This document shows positions 7,394 to 14,777 of a stretch of DNA of 32,037 bases, one piece after another. The position numbers and the translations under genes were made by a program. Origin of the DNA: a virus; IMG/VR virus record IMGVR_UViG_3300021090_000078, positions 1 through 32,037 of that record. One strand, written 5' to 3'. Position 1 is the first letter of the stretch. Each line of letters starts with the position of its first letter. The notes below the pieces were generated by a model that was not told the DNA's origin, did not search any database, and was given only the letters and a program-made list of their open reading frames with translations.

Positions 7394-7394
7394 T
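7345..7394. repeat. 25-bp tandem duplication
   Basis: Bases 7345-7369 and 7370-7394 are adjacent copies of a 25-bp sequence with a single mismatch (G versus T at the eighth base). The right copy contains the stop codon region of the zinc ribbon gene, and the left copy lies just after its stop. The unit is five pentamers long, so the duplication kept the 5-nt phase of the array. Confidence 0.9.
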
Positions 7395-7543
7395 GTTTTT
7401 CTTGGCCTATTCCAGTACGGGCTCTTGCACTTTGGACAAATGATCGGTCGATCCGTCATGGTCCGAGGCACCCACTGATGCGCGCACCGCTCGCACTTCC
7501 AGCCGTCGATCTTAACCTTTGCCACGCGCGCTGAGTGTGCCAT
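7382..7543 (-). CDS. 53-aa zinc ribbon protein
   Basis: A short gene read on the minus strand from ATG 7543-7541 to TAG 7384-7382. The product has WKCERCAHQWVPR (C17, C20) and IICPKCKSPYWNRPR (C36, C39), a clean two-CxxC zinc ribbon with a basic tail. Small proteins of this pattern are common in phage genomes and have no fixed role; nucleic-acid binding is likely. It is the first gene of the minus-strand island, about 25 nt after a predicted transcription start. The upstream ribosome binding site is weak. The stop region lies inside a 25-bp tandem duplication. The tight CxxC spacing and exact frame make a chance ORF unlikely. Confidence 0.85.
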   Translation of the reverse strand: MAHSARVAKVKIDGWKCERCAHQWVPRTMTDRPIICPKCKSPYWNRPRKTATK

Positions 7544-7547
7544 AAGT

Positions 7548-7571
7548 GGGTATACCTAACGGGTAATACCC
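7548..7571. promoter_or_regulatory. paired palindromic operator-like sites
   Basis: Two palindromes lie next to each other: GGTATACC at 7549-7556 (perfect) and GGGTAATACCC at 7561-7571 (perfect around one central base). Their related half-sites (GGGTA/TACCC) and centre distance of about 13.5 bp suggest cooperative binding of a small dimeric repressor. They cover the predicted transcription start of the minus-strand island and sit 5-28 bp before its first start codon. Confidence 0.55.
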
Positions 7572-7603
7572 ATGAACATATTCCCGTAAAGAACTGAAGT
7601 CAA
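7568..7603 (-). promoter_or_regulatory. sigma70-like promoter of the minus-strand island
   Basis: On the minus strand a TTGACT -35 element (7603-7598) is separated by exactly 17 bp from a TATGTT -10 element (7580-7575). Transcription would start near 7568, inside the GGGTAATACCC palindrome. The local sequence is distinctly more AT-rich than the flanking genes. Distance to the zinc ribbon start codon is about 25 nt. Confidence 0.6.
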
Positions 7604-7890
7604 GGAAAGATTTCCTCCGGTAGTAATTCGGCGCGTCCATCAAAATTTCCACATCGAACCAAAGGCCGTCCGGCCCTGCCACTCTGACGAGCGGTCATCC
7701 GGGCGGTAACACAGGGTCCCGCGAGTTCCGACGAACGCGCGGCCTGTTCGGGCGCTTCAGTTGTTCACGTGCCGTCTCTCGCCGGGGCCAATCCCTCCGC
7801 CGATCCGGTTCGCTGAGCGTGGTGAAGCCTCGAATAGGCCGCGCGTTTTTCATTTGGAACGAACGGGCCATTGTCAGGGAGCACACCGCA
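7604..7890. other. intergenic stretch before the capsid gene
   Basis: I see no convincing gene here. The frame of the capsid gene is open back to 7819, but the best start with a ribosome binding site is at 7891. A CAGGGAG site at 7875-7881 precedes that start. A promoter for the capsid genes might lie here, but I cannot point to one. Confidence 0.4.
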
Positions 7891-9558
7891 ATGGACCGAC
7901 TTCTCACCCGGCTGCCGTTTCTCGCCGCGTTCTTCATTGCCGTCGCGGCAATGCCCACCAACGTGGTGGTCGTGAACGCGCACCAGATGGGGACCGAACA
8001 CGCGCAGCCGTGGAGGGCCAAGGCGGTTCTCGGCCTCGGCCTAGCCGTCAACGCCCTGAAGAGTCGCTGCGTGGCGCTCATCGAGGCGACATGCGGGCAT
8101 CCCCTGCGAGGTCCCGCGTTGATGGGGGCCGCCGTGCTCGTGGCCGCCCTGGTGGCCCCGGAGCATTGTGGATACGCCATGGTCGGTGTCATGGGCTCGC
8201 TGAAGCTCTATCGCCAGCAGGCCGCCGACCTCCACACCGAACTGAAGACGAAAAAGAAAGAACGCGCGGCCATCGGCGATAAGGCCCTGAGCGAGAAGCG
8301 GGCCCTGAACGACAAGGAGCGTGCGGATTTCACGGCAAAGGGCGTCGAGATCGCCGTCATCGAAGCGCGCGTCGAGGACAACGCGATGCTCCTGAAGGCC
8401 GCGGAAGAGGCCAACGAGGCCGAGCGTGACCCGAAAGCGACGCCGGCGATCGCTGATGGTGACACCAAGGCGAGCGTCACGGCCGTCAGCCAGGTGCAGC
8501 TAGGCGCGAACCTGGCTGATAAGGATCCGAAGCGCGGGTTTGCCGATCATCGCGACTTCCTGTCCTCCGTGATGGCGGCCGGCCGCGGCAAGCGGATCGA
8601 TGCGCGCCTGAAGCCTCTGGCCACCCAGGGCTCCGACGAGCAGGGCGAATATAGCGACCCGGCGGGTGGCTTCCTCGTGCCCTCTGGTGTCGCGTCTGGC
8701 ATTCTCTCAATTGCGCCGGAGAATGACCCGCTCGACAGTCTGATCACGCACGTGCCCATGACGGCCCCGACCGTCGCGTTCAACGCGCGGGTCGACAAAA
8801 ACCACGCCACGAGCGTCAGCGGTGGCTTCACGGTGACGCGCCGGCCGGAGACGGTCGACGGCACGGCGAGCCGGGGCTCCTTCGAACAGGTCACGCTGGT
8901 CGCCAACGAGGAATTCGGCCTCGCCTTTGCCAGCGAGCGCATCATCAACGATTCGCCGACGTCCTTCGTGGCCATCATTCAGGCGGGCATGGCGAGCGAG
9001 TATGTCGCCAACGCGATGAACGAGCGCATCAACGGCTCGGGGACCGGCGAGCGGCAAGGCGCGCTCAACGCCGGCTGCAAGATTGCCGTCACCAAAGAAA
9101 CCAATCAGAACGCCGCGACGATCGTCAAGGAAAACATCGACAAGATGGCCGCTCGGTGCTACCGCTACAGCGGCGCCGTGTGGCTGGCCAATCACAACAC
9201 CCGTCCGCAGTTGAAGAGCCTCGTGCAGGTGGTCGGCACCGGTGGAAATGCGGTGCCCTACTTCACTGGCGTGCCCGGCGGTGCGGAATACCTCGACAAC
9301 CGTCCGCTCTTCTTCACCGAGTTCGCGAAGACGCTCGGCACCGAAGGGGACCTGATGCTGCTTGTGCCCTCCGAATACCTGGAAGGCACCTACCAGAGCG
9401 AACAGTACGCGGAATCCATTCACGTCCGCTTCGCGGCGGCCGAGCGGGGCTTCCGCTTCTATCGCCGCAACGATGGCCAATGGTGGTGGAGAAGTGCGCT
9501 GACGCCGAAGAACGGCAGCACGCTATCCCCCGTCGTCACGTTGGCCGCCCGCCCATAG
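7891..9558 (+). CDS. major capsid protein, HK97 fold, with hydrophobic N-terminal extension
   Basis: This 555-aa protein builds the icosahedral shell. From M101 (nt 8191) it looks like a standard HK97-type capsid: a Lys/Glu-rich coiled delta domain (residues ~107-190), a linker near LGANLADKDPKRGFADHRDF, then the SDPAGGFLVPSG entry to the mature shell domain, the TRRPE E-loop region, and a C-terminal FRFYRRNDGQWWW strand. The first 100 residues are unusual: two hydrophobic segments (FLAAFFIAVAA near 10-20 and GAAVLVAALVA near 79-89) and no stop before the delta domain. ATG 7891 has AGGGAG nine bases upstream; ATG 8191 has no clear site and would give 455 aa. GC-rich third positions suggest the extension is truly coding. 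Whether it is a fusion, a membrane-targeting arm, or a former separate gene is open. Confidence 0.9.
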   Translation: MDRLLTRLPFLAAFFIAVAAMPTNVVVVNAHQMGTEHAQPWRAKAVLGLGLAVNALKSRCVALIEATCGHPLRGPALMGAAVLVAALVAPEHCGYAMVGVMGSLKLYRQQAADLHTELKTKKKERAAIGDKALSEKRALNDKERADFTAKGVEIAVIEARVEDNAMLLKAAEEANEAERDPKATPAIADGDTKASVTAVSQVQLGANLADKDPKRGFADHRDFLSSVMAAGRGKRIDARLKPLATQGSDEQGEYSDPAGGFLVPSGVASGILSIAPENDPLDSLITHVPMTAPTVAFNARVDKNHATSVSGGFTVTRRPETVDGTASRGSFEQVTLVANEEFGLAFASERIINDSPTSFVAIIQAGMASEYVANAMNERINGSGTGERQGALNAGCKIAVTKETNQNAATIVKENIDKMAARCYRYSGAVWLANHNTRPQLKSLVQVVGTGGNAVPYFTGVPGGAEYLDNRPLFFTEFAKTLGTEGDLMLLVPSEYLEGTYQSEQYAESIHVRFAAAERGFRFYRRNDGQWWWRSALTPKNGSTLSPVVTLAARP

Positions 9559-9591
9559 TTCGCATTCCGTCACTGGAGGAGAAACAGAGTC

Positions 9592-10053
9592 ATGGCTTAT
9601 ACCGCGAACAAACTCCGGGCCCACTGCGAGCGCCGTCTGGTCGATTTCGATCCGGACTCCGGATCAGAAGTCATCGCGACACTCAATCCCGCCGCGACCG
9701 AAAAATGTCTGGCCATCGCCGCTCTGGGCGGTCTCCAGGCTGTACTCGCGTCGCTCATGCATTCGGTCGGCACCGGCAGCATTACCTCGTTCCGGATCTT
9801 CGTGTCAGACGATGCGGCGGGCGTCACCAACGCGACCAACGTCATCTCGCACGCGCTCGGCTCAGACCCGAACGCCGTCGGCGACACCCTCTTCCTCGAG
9901 GCCTCGGCCGAACAACTGCGGGCCGCGTCGTCGACGGCCGCGTATGTCGGCGTGAAGATCACGATGGGCACGAGCACCGATGAGTGCATCGTGGGCTTCG
10001 AGCGCCACGCCAAGCAGGCGTACGACGGGCTGACGGCTGACTACGTCTCGTAA
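9592..10053 (+). CDS. virion-associated protein of unknown role
   Basis: This 153-aa protein follows the capsid gene with a strong GGAGGAGA site before its ATG. It starts with a helical segment (ANKLRAHCERRLVDFD), then an alanine- and threonine-rich body with alternating hydrophobics, as in small beta-rich head proteins. No known motif is seen. Its place between capsid and connector genes suggests a head decoration or minor capsid protein, which is inference. Confidence 0.75.
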   Translation: MAYTANKLRAHCERRLVDFDPDSGSEVIATLNPAATEKCLAIAALGGLQAVLASLMHSVGTGSITSFRIFVSDDAAGVTNATNVISHALGSDPNAVGDTLFLEASAEQLRAASSTAAYVGVKITMGTSTDECIVGFERHAKQAYDGLTADYVS

Positions 10054-10066
10054 TTGAGGAGCTGAC

Positions 10067-10540
10067 ATGCCGTTCCTGAACGATTCACAAAAGAACGTCG
10101 CCAAGCTCTTTCAGCTTGGCATCCAGGTCTCGAAGGCGGCGGCGACGCTGCCGGCGACGACCACGCAGAACCTCTTCACGATCGTCGGCGGCCGCGTGCT
10201 TGTCACGTGCCTGGTGGGAGAAGTCACGACGATCTGTTCGGGGACAGCCTCGAACCTGAAGGCCACGTCCGTTCCCACTACGGGTTCGGCCGTGGACATC
10301 GCCGCGAATCTGGCGATCGCGAGCTTCGAGGCGGGCGCGCTGCTCGTGGTCGAAGGCGATGGCACGGCGATGATTGGCACGGCGACTGGCGCCGGCTTTG
10401 CGCCCGCGCTCAACGCGCTGCCGTTCATCCTGCCGATCGGCACGCTTCGGATCGAAACCAGCGGCACCAACACCGGCGCGACGAAGTGGGATTTATTTTA
10501 TTTCGCGCTGGACGATGGCGCCTACGTCGTTTCCGCGTAA
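10067..10540 (+). CDS. putative head decoration/structural protein
   Basis: This 157-aa protein has a GAGGAG site seven bases before its ATG. A short helical start (LNDSQKNVAKLFQLG) is followed by the pattern ATLPATTTQNLFTIVGGRVL and VTCLVGEVTT, a beta-rich motif that I have seen often in small phage virion proteins next to the capsid gene. The rest is Gly/Ala/Thr-rich, with LPFILPIGTLRIETSG near the end. It likely forms beta sandwiches on the capsid surface. The assignment rests on position and composition. Confidence 0.75.
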   Translation: MPFLNDSQKNVAKLFQLGIQVSKAAATLPATTTQNLFTIVGGRVLVTCLVGEVTTICSGTASNLKATSVPTTGSAVDIAANLAIASFEAGALLVVEGDGTAMIGTATGAGFAPALNALPFILPIGTLRIETSGTNTGATKWDLFYFALDDGAYVVSA

Positions 10541-10552
10541 GGAGTCAGGCAC

Positions 10553-11188
10553 ATGGCTGACGCAATTCAGATCGCACGGCGCCTCGGGAACACGGTCGCG
10601 CAAGTCACCGCCGCAGGCAATGAACTCGGCGAACAGCTCGTCGCGCAAGGGCTCCCGCCCTACGCCGAGATGACCCGGAAGGGCAACGGCTGGCAGGTGA
10701 TGAGCGTGGTCGCCGTTGCTGGGCTGGTCGTGCGCCCCTCCACCGTCGCGGCGTTTGAAGTGTGGAACGGCAACAACGTCGGCGGCAAGAGCTTGATCGT
10801 CACGCGCCTGTTCTGGTTCAACCTCGTCAGCGCGCAAGTCGCGCAGGGGTTCTCCGGCTGGGCGTCGGTCACGGCCGCCAAGGCCGCCCCGACGGCGGGT
10901 GCCAACGTGATCGTGCGCGGCAATTCCGGCAAGCCCTACAGCGGCTCGGTCATCGCGGCGTTGGGCACGACCGTGATCGACTCGGGCTGGTTTCCCTGGG
11001 CGATTGGCTCGACGAAGCCGATTGAAGCGACGGTGACGCCGAACGGCGGCGCCATGTCCTCGGATCTCGGCGGGTTCCTGATCGTGCCGCCACAGTGCTC
11101 GCTCTGCCTCCATGCCGTGTCCCAAACGACGGCGTCGACCTTTACGCAGGGCGCGAGCTGGTACGAAGAACTTCTGACGATCGAGTAG
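10553..11188 (+). CDS. putative structural protein
   Basis: This 211-aa protein has a GTAAGGAG site before its ATG. It starts with a helix (DAIQIARRLGNTVAQVTAAG), then shifts to beta-rich sequence around VRPSTVAAFEVWNGNNVGG and GGFLIVPPQCSLCLHAV. The pattern resembles other phage virion proteins coded between capsid and connector. It is the last of three consecutive similar-sized small genes that may encode decoration or fiber proteins of the head. No enzymatic motif is seen. Confidence 0.75.
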   Translation: MADAIQIARRLGNTVAQVTAAGNELGEQLVAQGLPPYAEMTRKGNGWQVMSVVAVAGLVVRPSTVAAFEVWNGNNVGGKSLIVTRLFWFNLVSAQVAQGFSGWASVTAAKAAPTAGANVIVRGNSGKPYSGSVIAALGTTVIDSGWFPWAIGSTKPIEATVTPNGGAMSSDLGGFLIVPPQCSLCLHAVSQTTASTFTQGASWYEELLTIE

Positions 11189-11200
11189 GGAAGGCGCGCG

Positions 11201-11839
11201 ATGGGATTGGCGTGGGCGACGGGGCTCGACCAGGGACCCGAAGACTGGGTCACCCAGGCCGCCGCGGATGCGCCCGTCAACGAGCCCCTGACGATCGAGG
11301 AGGCCGGACGTCAGGTCCGCATGTCGGCATCGCAAATCATCGCGAGCACTGAGGATTTGACCGACGCGATCACGGCCGCGCGTCAGATTGGCGAGACCTG
11401 GATGGGCCGCCGGTTCATCACGCAGACCGTCGACTGGGTGCGGAACCGGTTTCCCTGTGGCGCGATCAGTCTGCCGTTCGCGAACGTGACGGCGATCGTC
11501 AGCATCACCTACATCGATACCGCGGGTGCGACCGTCACGCTCGCCGCCGATCAGTATCGGGCCGTACTCCCGGTGGGCGCGAAATGCGCTCGCGGCCGAC
11601 TGGAACCCGCCTACGGGGTGACCTGGCCAGCGACGCGCGCCGTGATCGGCGCCGTCACGATTCGTATGACGGCCGGGTATGGCCCCACGGGCGCTGATGT
11701 GCCGGCGGCCATCAAGACCGGGATGAAAGCCCTGATCGCGCATTGGGATCGCAGTCGCGAAGCGGTGAACGTGGGCAACATCACGTCGGAATTACCCTTC
11801 GGTGTGAAGTGGGCCTGGTGGCCCTTCCGGACGTACTGA
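11201..11839 (+). CDS. head-tail connector, gp6-like (phiE125 gp8 type)
   Basis: This 212-aa protein docks below the portal ring and links it to the stopper. LTIEEAGRQVRM and DLTDAITAARQIGETWMGRRF (residues ~29-70) match the helical start of the connector family, where each subunit has a DL..AI..A....E...GR pattern. A beta region follows (SLPFANVTAIVSITYID), then the helix KTGMKALIAHWDRSREAV common at the C-terminus of phiE125 gp8-like proteins. A GGGAAGG site precedes the ATG. It is followed two bases later by the head closure gene, the expected order. Confidence 0.85.
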   Translation: MGLAWATGLDQGPEDWVTQAAADAPVNEPLTIEEAGRQVRMSASQIIASTEDLTDAITAARQIGETWMGRRFITQTVDWVRNRFPCGAISLPFANVTAIVSITYIDTAGATVTLAADQYRAVLPVGAKCARGRLEPAYGVTWPATRAVIGAVTIRMTAGYGPTGADVPAAIKTGMKALIAHWDRSREAVNVGNITSELPFGVKWAWWPFRTY

Positions 11840-11841
11840 CC

Positions 11842-12168
11842 ATGAATCTTGGGGACCTCAACGAAACCGTGACCGTGTTGCGGCGCGTGGTGACCGGACG
11901 AGATGCCGTCGGGGGCGAGATCGCCGAATGGACCTCGATCGACGACTGGCCGGTGCACGTGCTGCTGCTGACGGGTGCGGAACGCGTCGGCGTCAGCGAC
12001 GCCCCCACGAACGTGAATGTCTACCGGATTACCGGGCGCAACCGCTCCGACCTCCAGCCCTCGATGCGTCTGCGGCGGGGCAGGTCGGATCTCGAGATTG
12101 CCTCGGTTCCCCAGATGCCACGGTCGCCGTGGACCGCGGTCGACTGTCGCGAGGTGGTCCGTGGCTAG
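11842..12168 (+). CDS. head closure (stopper) protein
   Basis: This 108-aa protein starts at ATG 11842, two bases after the connector stop. The order of motifs, LNETVTVLRRV, GGEIAEWTSI, HVLLLTGAERV and NVYRITGRNRSD, matches the small beta-barrel head-tail joining proteins of the HK97 gp7/SPP1 gp16 type, which seal the portal until tail attachment. The 3' end overlaps the next gene by eight bases (GTG start inside the terminal codons), so the two are coupled. Confidence 0.8.
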   Translation: MNLGDLNETVTVLRRVVTGRDAVGGEIAEWTSIDDWPVHVLLLTGAERVGVSDAPTNVNVYRITGRNRSDLQPSMRLRRGRSDLEIASVPQMPRSPWTAVDCREVVRG

Positions 12169-12727
12169 GCCCAACAATGCGTCGGCCATCAGCGCGCATA
12201 TTGACGGCCTGCGTGCGGCGAAGGCGAAGTTCCAAGCGCTGCCGACCTTCATGCAGGAGAAGCGGATCCAGGTCAATAGCGCGACGGCGGCGGCCATCGT
12301 GCTCGGGGCGAAGCAACACCTGATTGCGAGTCCGTCGATTCAGACGCGCTCGTTGCTGAATCATGTCCAGTGGTCGATCTCGAAGACCAACGGCCAGGCC
12401 AAAGCCGGTGTCACCAGCGGCTCGACCATGATCGCGTTCGGGCATATGGGTGGCATCACCAAAAAGATCAAGGTCAAGGGCCTCATCATCGCCGGCAAGG
12501 GGGGCAGCGCGTTGACATCCCGAGGCGCGAAGCTGATTCGGCCGTCGCGCTACGCGCACCTGGTGGAATTCGGCACCGTGCACTTCGAGGCCGAGGCCTT
12601 CATGATCCCGGCCACGAACGCGCAGAAGGAACCCCATTTGCAACGGTGGCGTGCCGCCGGCAAGCAGCTCGAGCGGGACATGGCGTGGCTGTCCTCGTCA
12701 CCGTCCAGCGGGGGAGGGTTGTTGTAA
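12161..12727 (+). CDS. HK97 gp10-like tail component
   Basis: This 188-aa protein starts at GTG 12161, with a GAGGTGG site just upstream and eight bases overlap with the head closure gene. N-terminal helix GLRAAKAKFQALPTFMQEKR and the following INSATA-like helix, SIQTRSLLNHVQWS, and the YAHLVEFGTVHFEAEAFMIP motif (residues ~128-147) are hallmarks of the gp10 family, in which a YA..VEFGT..... PF..PA segment is conserved. It acts in tail completion or neck assembly. The Ser/Gly-rich end is probably disordered. Confidence 0.88.
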   Translation: MARPNNASAISAHIDGLRAAKAKFQALPTFMQEKRIQVNSATAAAIVLGAKQHLIASPSIQTRSLLNHVQWSISKTNGQAKAGVTSGSTMIAFGHMGGITKKIKVKGLIIAGKGGSALTSRGAKLIRPSRYAHLVEFGTVHFEAEAFMIPATNAQKEPHLQRWRAAGKQLERDMAWLSSSPSSGGGLL

Positions 12728-13192
12728 ATGGCCGTCACCGTGGGACGCAGCGCGGAGAAGGCCGTCAAGGCTGCGGTCTACGCCGTGCTCAATGTGGCGG
12801 CGTTGACGACGACGCTCGGCGCCGCGGCCGCCCAACCCTACACGGTGGTCGTGTACGGGCGTGTCCCGCAGACCTTGACGTATCCGCACGTGCGTGTGGA
12901 TGCGGCCGGCGAGTTGTCGAATAGCACGTATGGCGTGAACGGCAAAGATTGCCGGTCCTATGTGCAGGTCTTCGACGATGACCCGAGCGACCTGCGCGTG
13001 CTCGACATCCAGAGCCAAGTGATCGCGCTCCTGAATCCCGTCGGCAGCTATCACGCGCTCGTCGTCACGGGCTATACGACCATTCACGTGAACTATGACG
13101 GCACGCAGGTGCGCGAGCCCGGTGACGAGGGGAACGCGATCGCGATTCATCAGCGCACGGTGATGTTCACGATCACGGTGGAGGAAGCCTGA
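12728..13192 (+). CDS. tail terminator/completion protein (DUF3168-like)
   Basis: This 154-aa protein begins directly after the previous stop. N-terminal helix EKAVKAAVYAVLNVAALTT, then YTVVVYGRVPQTLTYPHVRV and LDIQSQVIALLNP match the DUF3168 fold, a lambda gpU-like ring that caps the finished tail tube. The position between gp10-like and tail tube genes is the normal one. It ends in a beta strand (TVMFTITVEEA), with a GGAGGAAG site inside its last codons serving the next small gene. Confidence 0.85.
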   Translation: MAVTVGRSAEKAVKAAVYAVLNVAALTTTLGAAAAQPYTVVVYGRVPQTLTYPHVRVDAAGELSNSTYGVNGKDCRSYVQVFDDDPSDLRVLDIQSQVIALLNPVGSYHALVVTGYTTIHVNYDGTQVREPGDEGNAIAIHQRTVMFTITVEEA

Positions 13193-13354
13193 ATGGTGCG
13201 CATCCTGCTCTCGATCGGAATCGTCGGCCTGGAAGTCGAGACCGTCATGGACGTTGAATCCGACAAGGCCGGTTCGATGTGGGCCATTCACCGGCCGACT
13301 GGCCGGCGCCGGTTCCGAGTGCTCGGTGTGCCGATGTTATGGGGGCACCGCTGA
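13193..13354 (+). CDS. small hypothetical protein
   Basis: This 53-aa gene starts directly after the tail terminator stop, with GGAGGAAG at 13180-13187 correctly spaced before the ATG. The product starts MVRILLSIGIVGLEVETVMD and ends in an Arg-rich RPTGRRRFRVLG segment. It shares a TGATG junction with the next gene. No motif is recognised. The strong ribosome binding site and exact fit between stop and next start argue that it is expressed. Confidence 0.65.
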   Translation: MVRILLSIGIVGLEVETVMDVESDKAGSMWAIHRPTGRRRFRVLGVPMLWGHR

Positions 13355-13614
13355 TGGCGCTCGATTACGAGAAACTCAAGACCGCATCGGCATATGAATT
13401 AGCCGCGCTCGCGCTCTGCGAATTCAGCCGGTTCGTGGATGCAATCGAGCGCATCGCGCCGGACATCGTCGCGGCGCCGGCGACGACGGAGCCGCCGACC
13501 GCCCCACTGGTCTGCCCGCATCCGGCGGAGCTGCGGATCAACAAGAGCACGATGGGGCAAGAGGCGTTCCAGGTCTTTCAGTGCGGCGTGTGTCAGGAAG
13601 TAGTGGGGGGCTAG
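13354..13614 (+). CDS. small protein with CxxC motifs
   Basis: This 86-aa protein starts at ATG 13354, overlapping the previous stop; ATG 13339 in the same frame is an alternative. A helical N-terminus (SAYELAALALCEFSRFVDAI) is followed by a Pro/Ala linker and a C-terminal segment with CPHPAELRI and CGVCQEVV. The CPHP...CGVC arrangement suggests a small metal-binding site. It lies just before the tail tube genes. Function unknown. Confidence 0.65.
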   Translation: MALDYEKLKTASAYELAALALCEFSRFVDAIERIAPDIVAAPATTEPPTAPLVCPHPAELRINKSTMGQEAFQVFQCGVCQEVVGG

Positions 13615-13617
13615 ACC

Positions 13618-14355
13618 ATGGCCAGTCCGGTCCTCACGAACGTCACGGTCTATCTCGCGCAATTCGACATCAGCGGCTTCCTGAATAGCGTGAAGCTCGA
13701 TTACGCCGCCAAGCCCCTGAACGATACCCGCTACGGGCACACCACTGAGGTCAACAAGGGTGGCGCCAAGGGCGTCAACTTCGCCATCGGGGGCTTTGGC
13801 GATCCCGCCACCGCAGGGATGGAAGCGATCGCCTTCAATCGCATCGGCACGGCGAATCTCCCGTTGACGGTCTCACCGCTTGGTGCGGCTGCCGGCGACG
13901 TCGCGTATTTCTTCCATGCGCTGAAGGCCAGCCTGAAGACCTTCGGCAACCACGGGGAGCTGATGCCGTATCAGGGCACAGCCTCGGCGAGTGGGACGCC
14001 TCTGGTCAGAGGGAAGGTCTTCGTCTCGGCGGCGACGGCGAAGACCGCGACCGGATCGAGCAGCATCCTGCAACTGGGCGCCGTCGCGGCCGGCAAGCGC
14101 GTCTACGCCTCACTGCACGTGCTGGCTCCGGTGGCGGGATCGTTGCCGACCCTGGACGTCATCGTGCAGAGTGCGGCCCTGGTGGGCTTCGGGAGCCCGG
14201 CCACGCGCCTCACGTTCACGCAGGCCACGGCGCCGACCAGTCAACTGCTCTCGGCGGCCGGCGCGATTACCGACGCCTTCTGGCGGGTCACCTACACGAT
14301 CGGCGGCACAGGCAGCCCCTCGTTCCCTATTGTTGTGGTCGTAGGAATCATTTAG
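13618..14355 (+). CDS. tail tube-like protein with C-terminal beta-sandwich
   Basis: This 245-aa protein starts MASPVLTNVTVYLAQFDISG and its first ~120 residues follow the same plan as the next gene (start with VLTN, a DIS motif, KPL..TRYGHTTEVNKGG). This is the compact fold of siphovirus tail tube subunits. Residues ~125-245 form an added domain (RGKVFVSAATAKTATGSSS, then AVAAGKRVYASLHVL and FWRVTYTIGGTG), probably an Ig-like decoration facing outward. With the paralogue downstream it may make a tube from two subunit types, or be a tube variant. A role in the tail is secure; which gene is the main tube protein is not. Confidence 0.8.
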   Translation: MASPVLTNVTVYLAQFDISGFLNSVKLDYAAKPLNDTRYGHTTEVNKGGAKGVNFAIGGFGDPATAGMEAIAFNRIGTANLPLTVSPLGAAAGDVAYFFHALKASLKTFGNHGELMPYQGTASASGTPLVRGKVFVSAATAKTATGSSSILQLGAVAAGKRVYASLHVLAPVAGSLPTLDVIVQSAALVGFGSPATRLTFTQATAPTSQLLSAAGAITDAFWRVTYTIGGTGSPSFPIVVVVGII

Positions 14356-14366
14356 GAGCAACGCAC

Positions 14367-14777
14367 ATGGCGAGTCTGGTCTTAACTAACTGTAAGGTCG
14401 TCGTCGGCGGCAGTGACATTTCCGCTTACGTCACGGGCATCACCGTCCCCTACGAAGCCTTACCGGTGGAGGAGACGGCCATGGGGGACGACACCCAGAA
14501 AAACAAGGGCGGCGTCAAGAAATGGGGCGGCACGATCTCCTTCAAGAACGACTACGCCGATGGGCTGGTCGACGAGATCGTGTTCGGACTCATCGGGACG
14601 CAAGCGTCGTTTTCCGGCGTGCCCGTCAACACGACTGTGTCGGCCGACAATCCCAACTACAACGGGACAGCGCTGTTCACGAAGTACGCGCCCCTCAGCG
14701 GTCAGCATGGCGAGCTCGCCAAGAGCACGCTGGAATTCATGTCGGCCGGGACGCTCGCCCGGTCGGTGGCGCCGTAA
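14367..14777 (+). CDS. tail tube protein (paralogue of 13618-14355)
   Basis: This 136-aa protein starts MASLVLTNCKVVVGGSDISA and continues with YEALPVEETAMGDDTQKNKGG, the same motif order as the upstream protein but without the extra C-terminal domain. The length fits a minimal tail tube fold. A TAGGAG site precedes the ATG. The two genes most likely arose by duplication. It is followed directly by the G chaperone gene, the position of the major tail protein in lambda-like tail operons. Confidence 0.82.
   Translation: MASLVLTNCKVVVGGSDISAYVTGITVPYEALPVEETAMGDDTQKNKGGVKKWGGTISFKNDYADGLVDEIVFGLIGTQASFSGVPVNTTVSADNPNYNGTALFTKYAPLSGQHGELAKSTLEFMSAGTLARSVAP

Noticed and set aside
6651-7394. CRISPR array
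   Set aside because: The repeats are 5-nt periodic with no spacers of constant length, and no cas genes are identifiable; only a motif-level RAMP-like resemblance exists.
6601-7443. 280-aa plus-strand ORF over the minus-strand island
   Set aside because: It reads through the pentamer array as repeated Cys/His/Ala residues and is antisense to the better supported 191-aa gene; no start signal.
7512-7682. 56-aa minus-strand ORF from GTG 7682 overlapping the zinc ribbon start
   Set aside because: The translation looks partly protein-like (LWFDVEILMDAPNYYRRK), but it runs through the promoter and both palindromes, has no ribosome binding site and lacks the GC-rich third positions of its neighbours.
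10493-11743. 416-aa minus-strand ORF
   Set aside because: Composition is Arg/Gly/His-rich low complexity, opposite three well-supported plus-strand genes; typical GC-rich antisense artefact.
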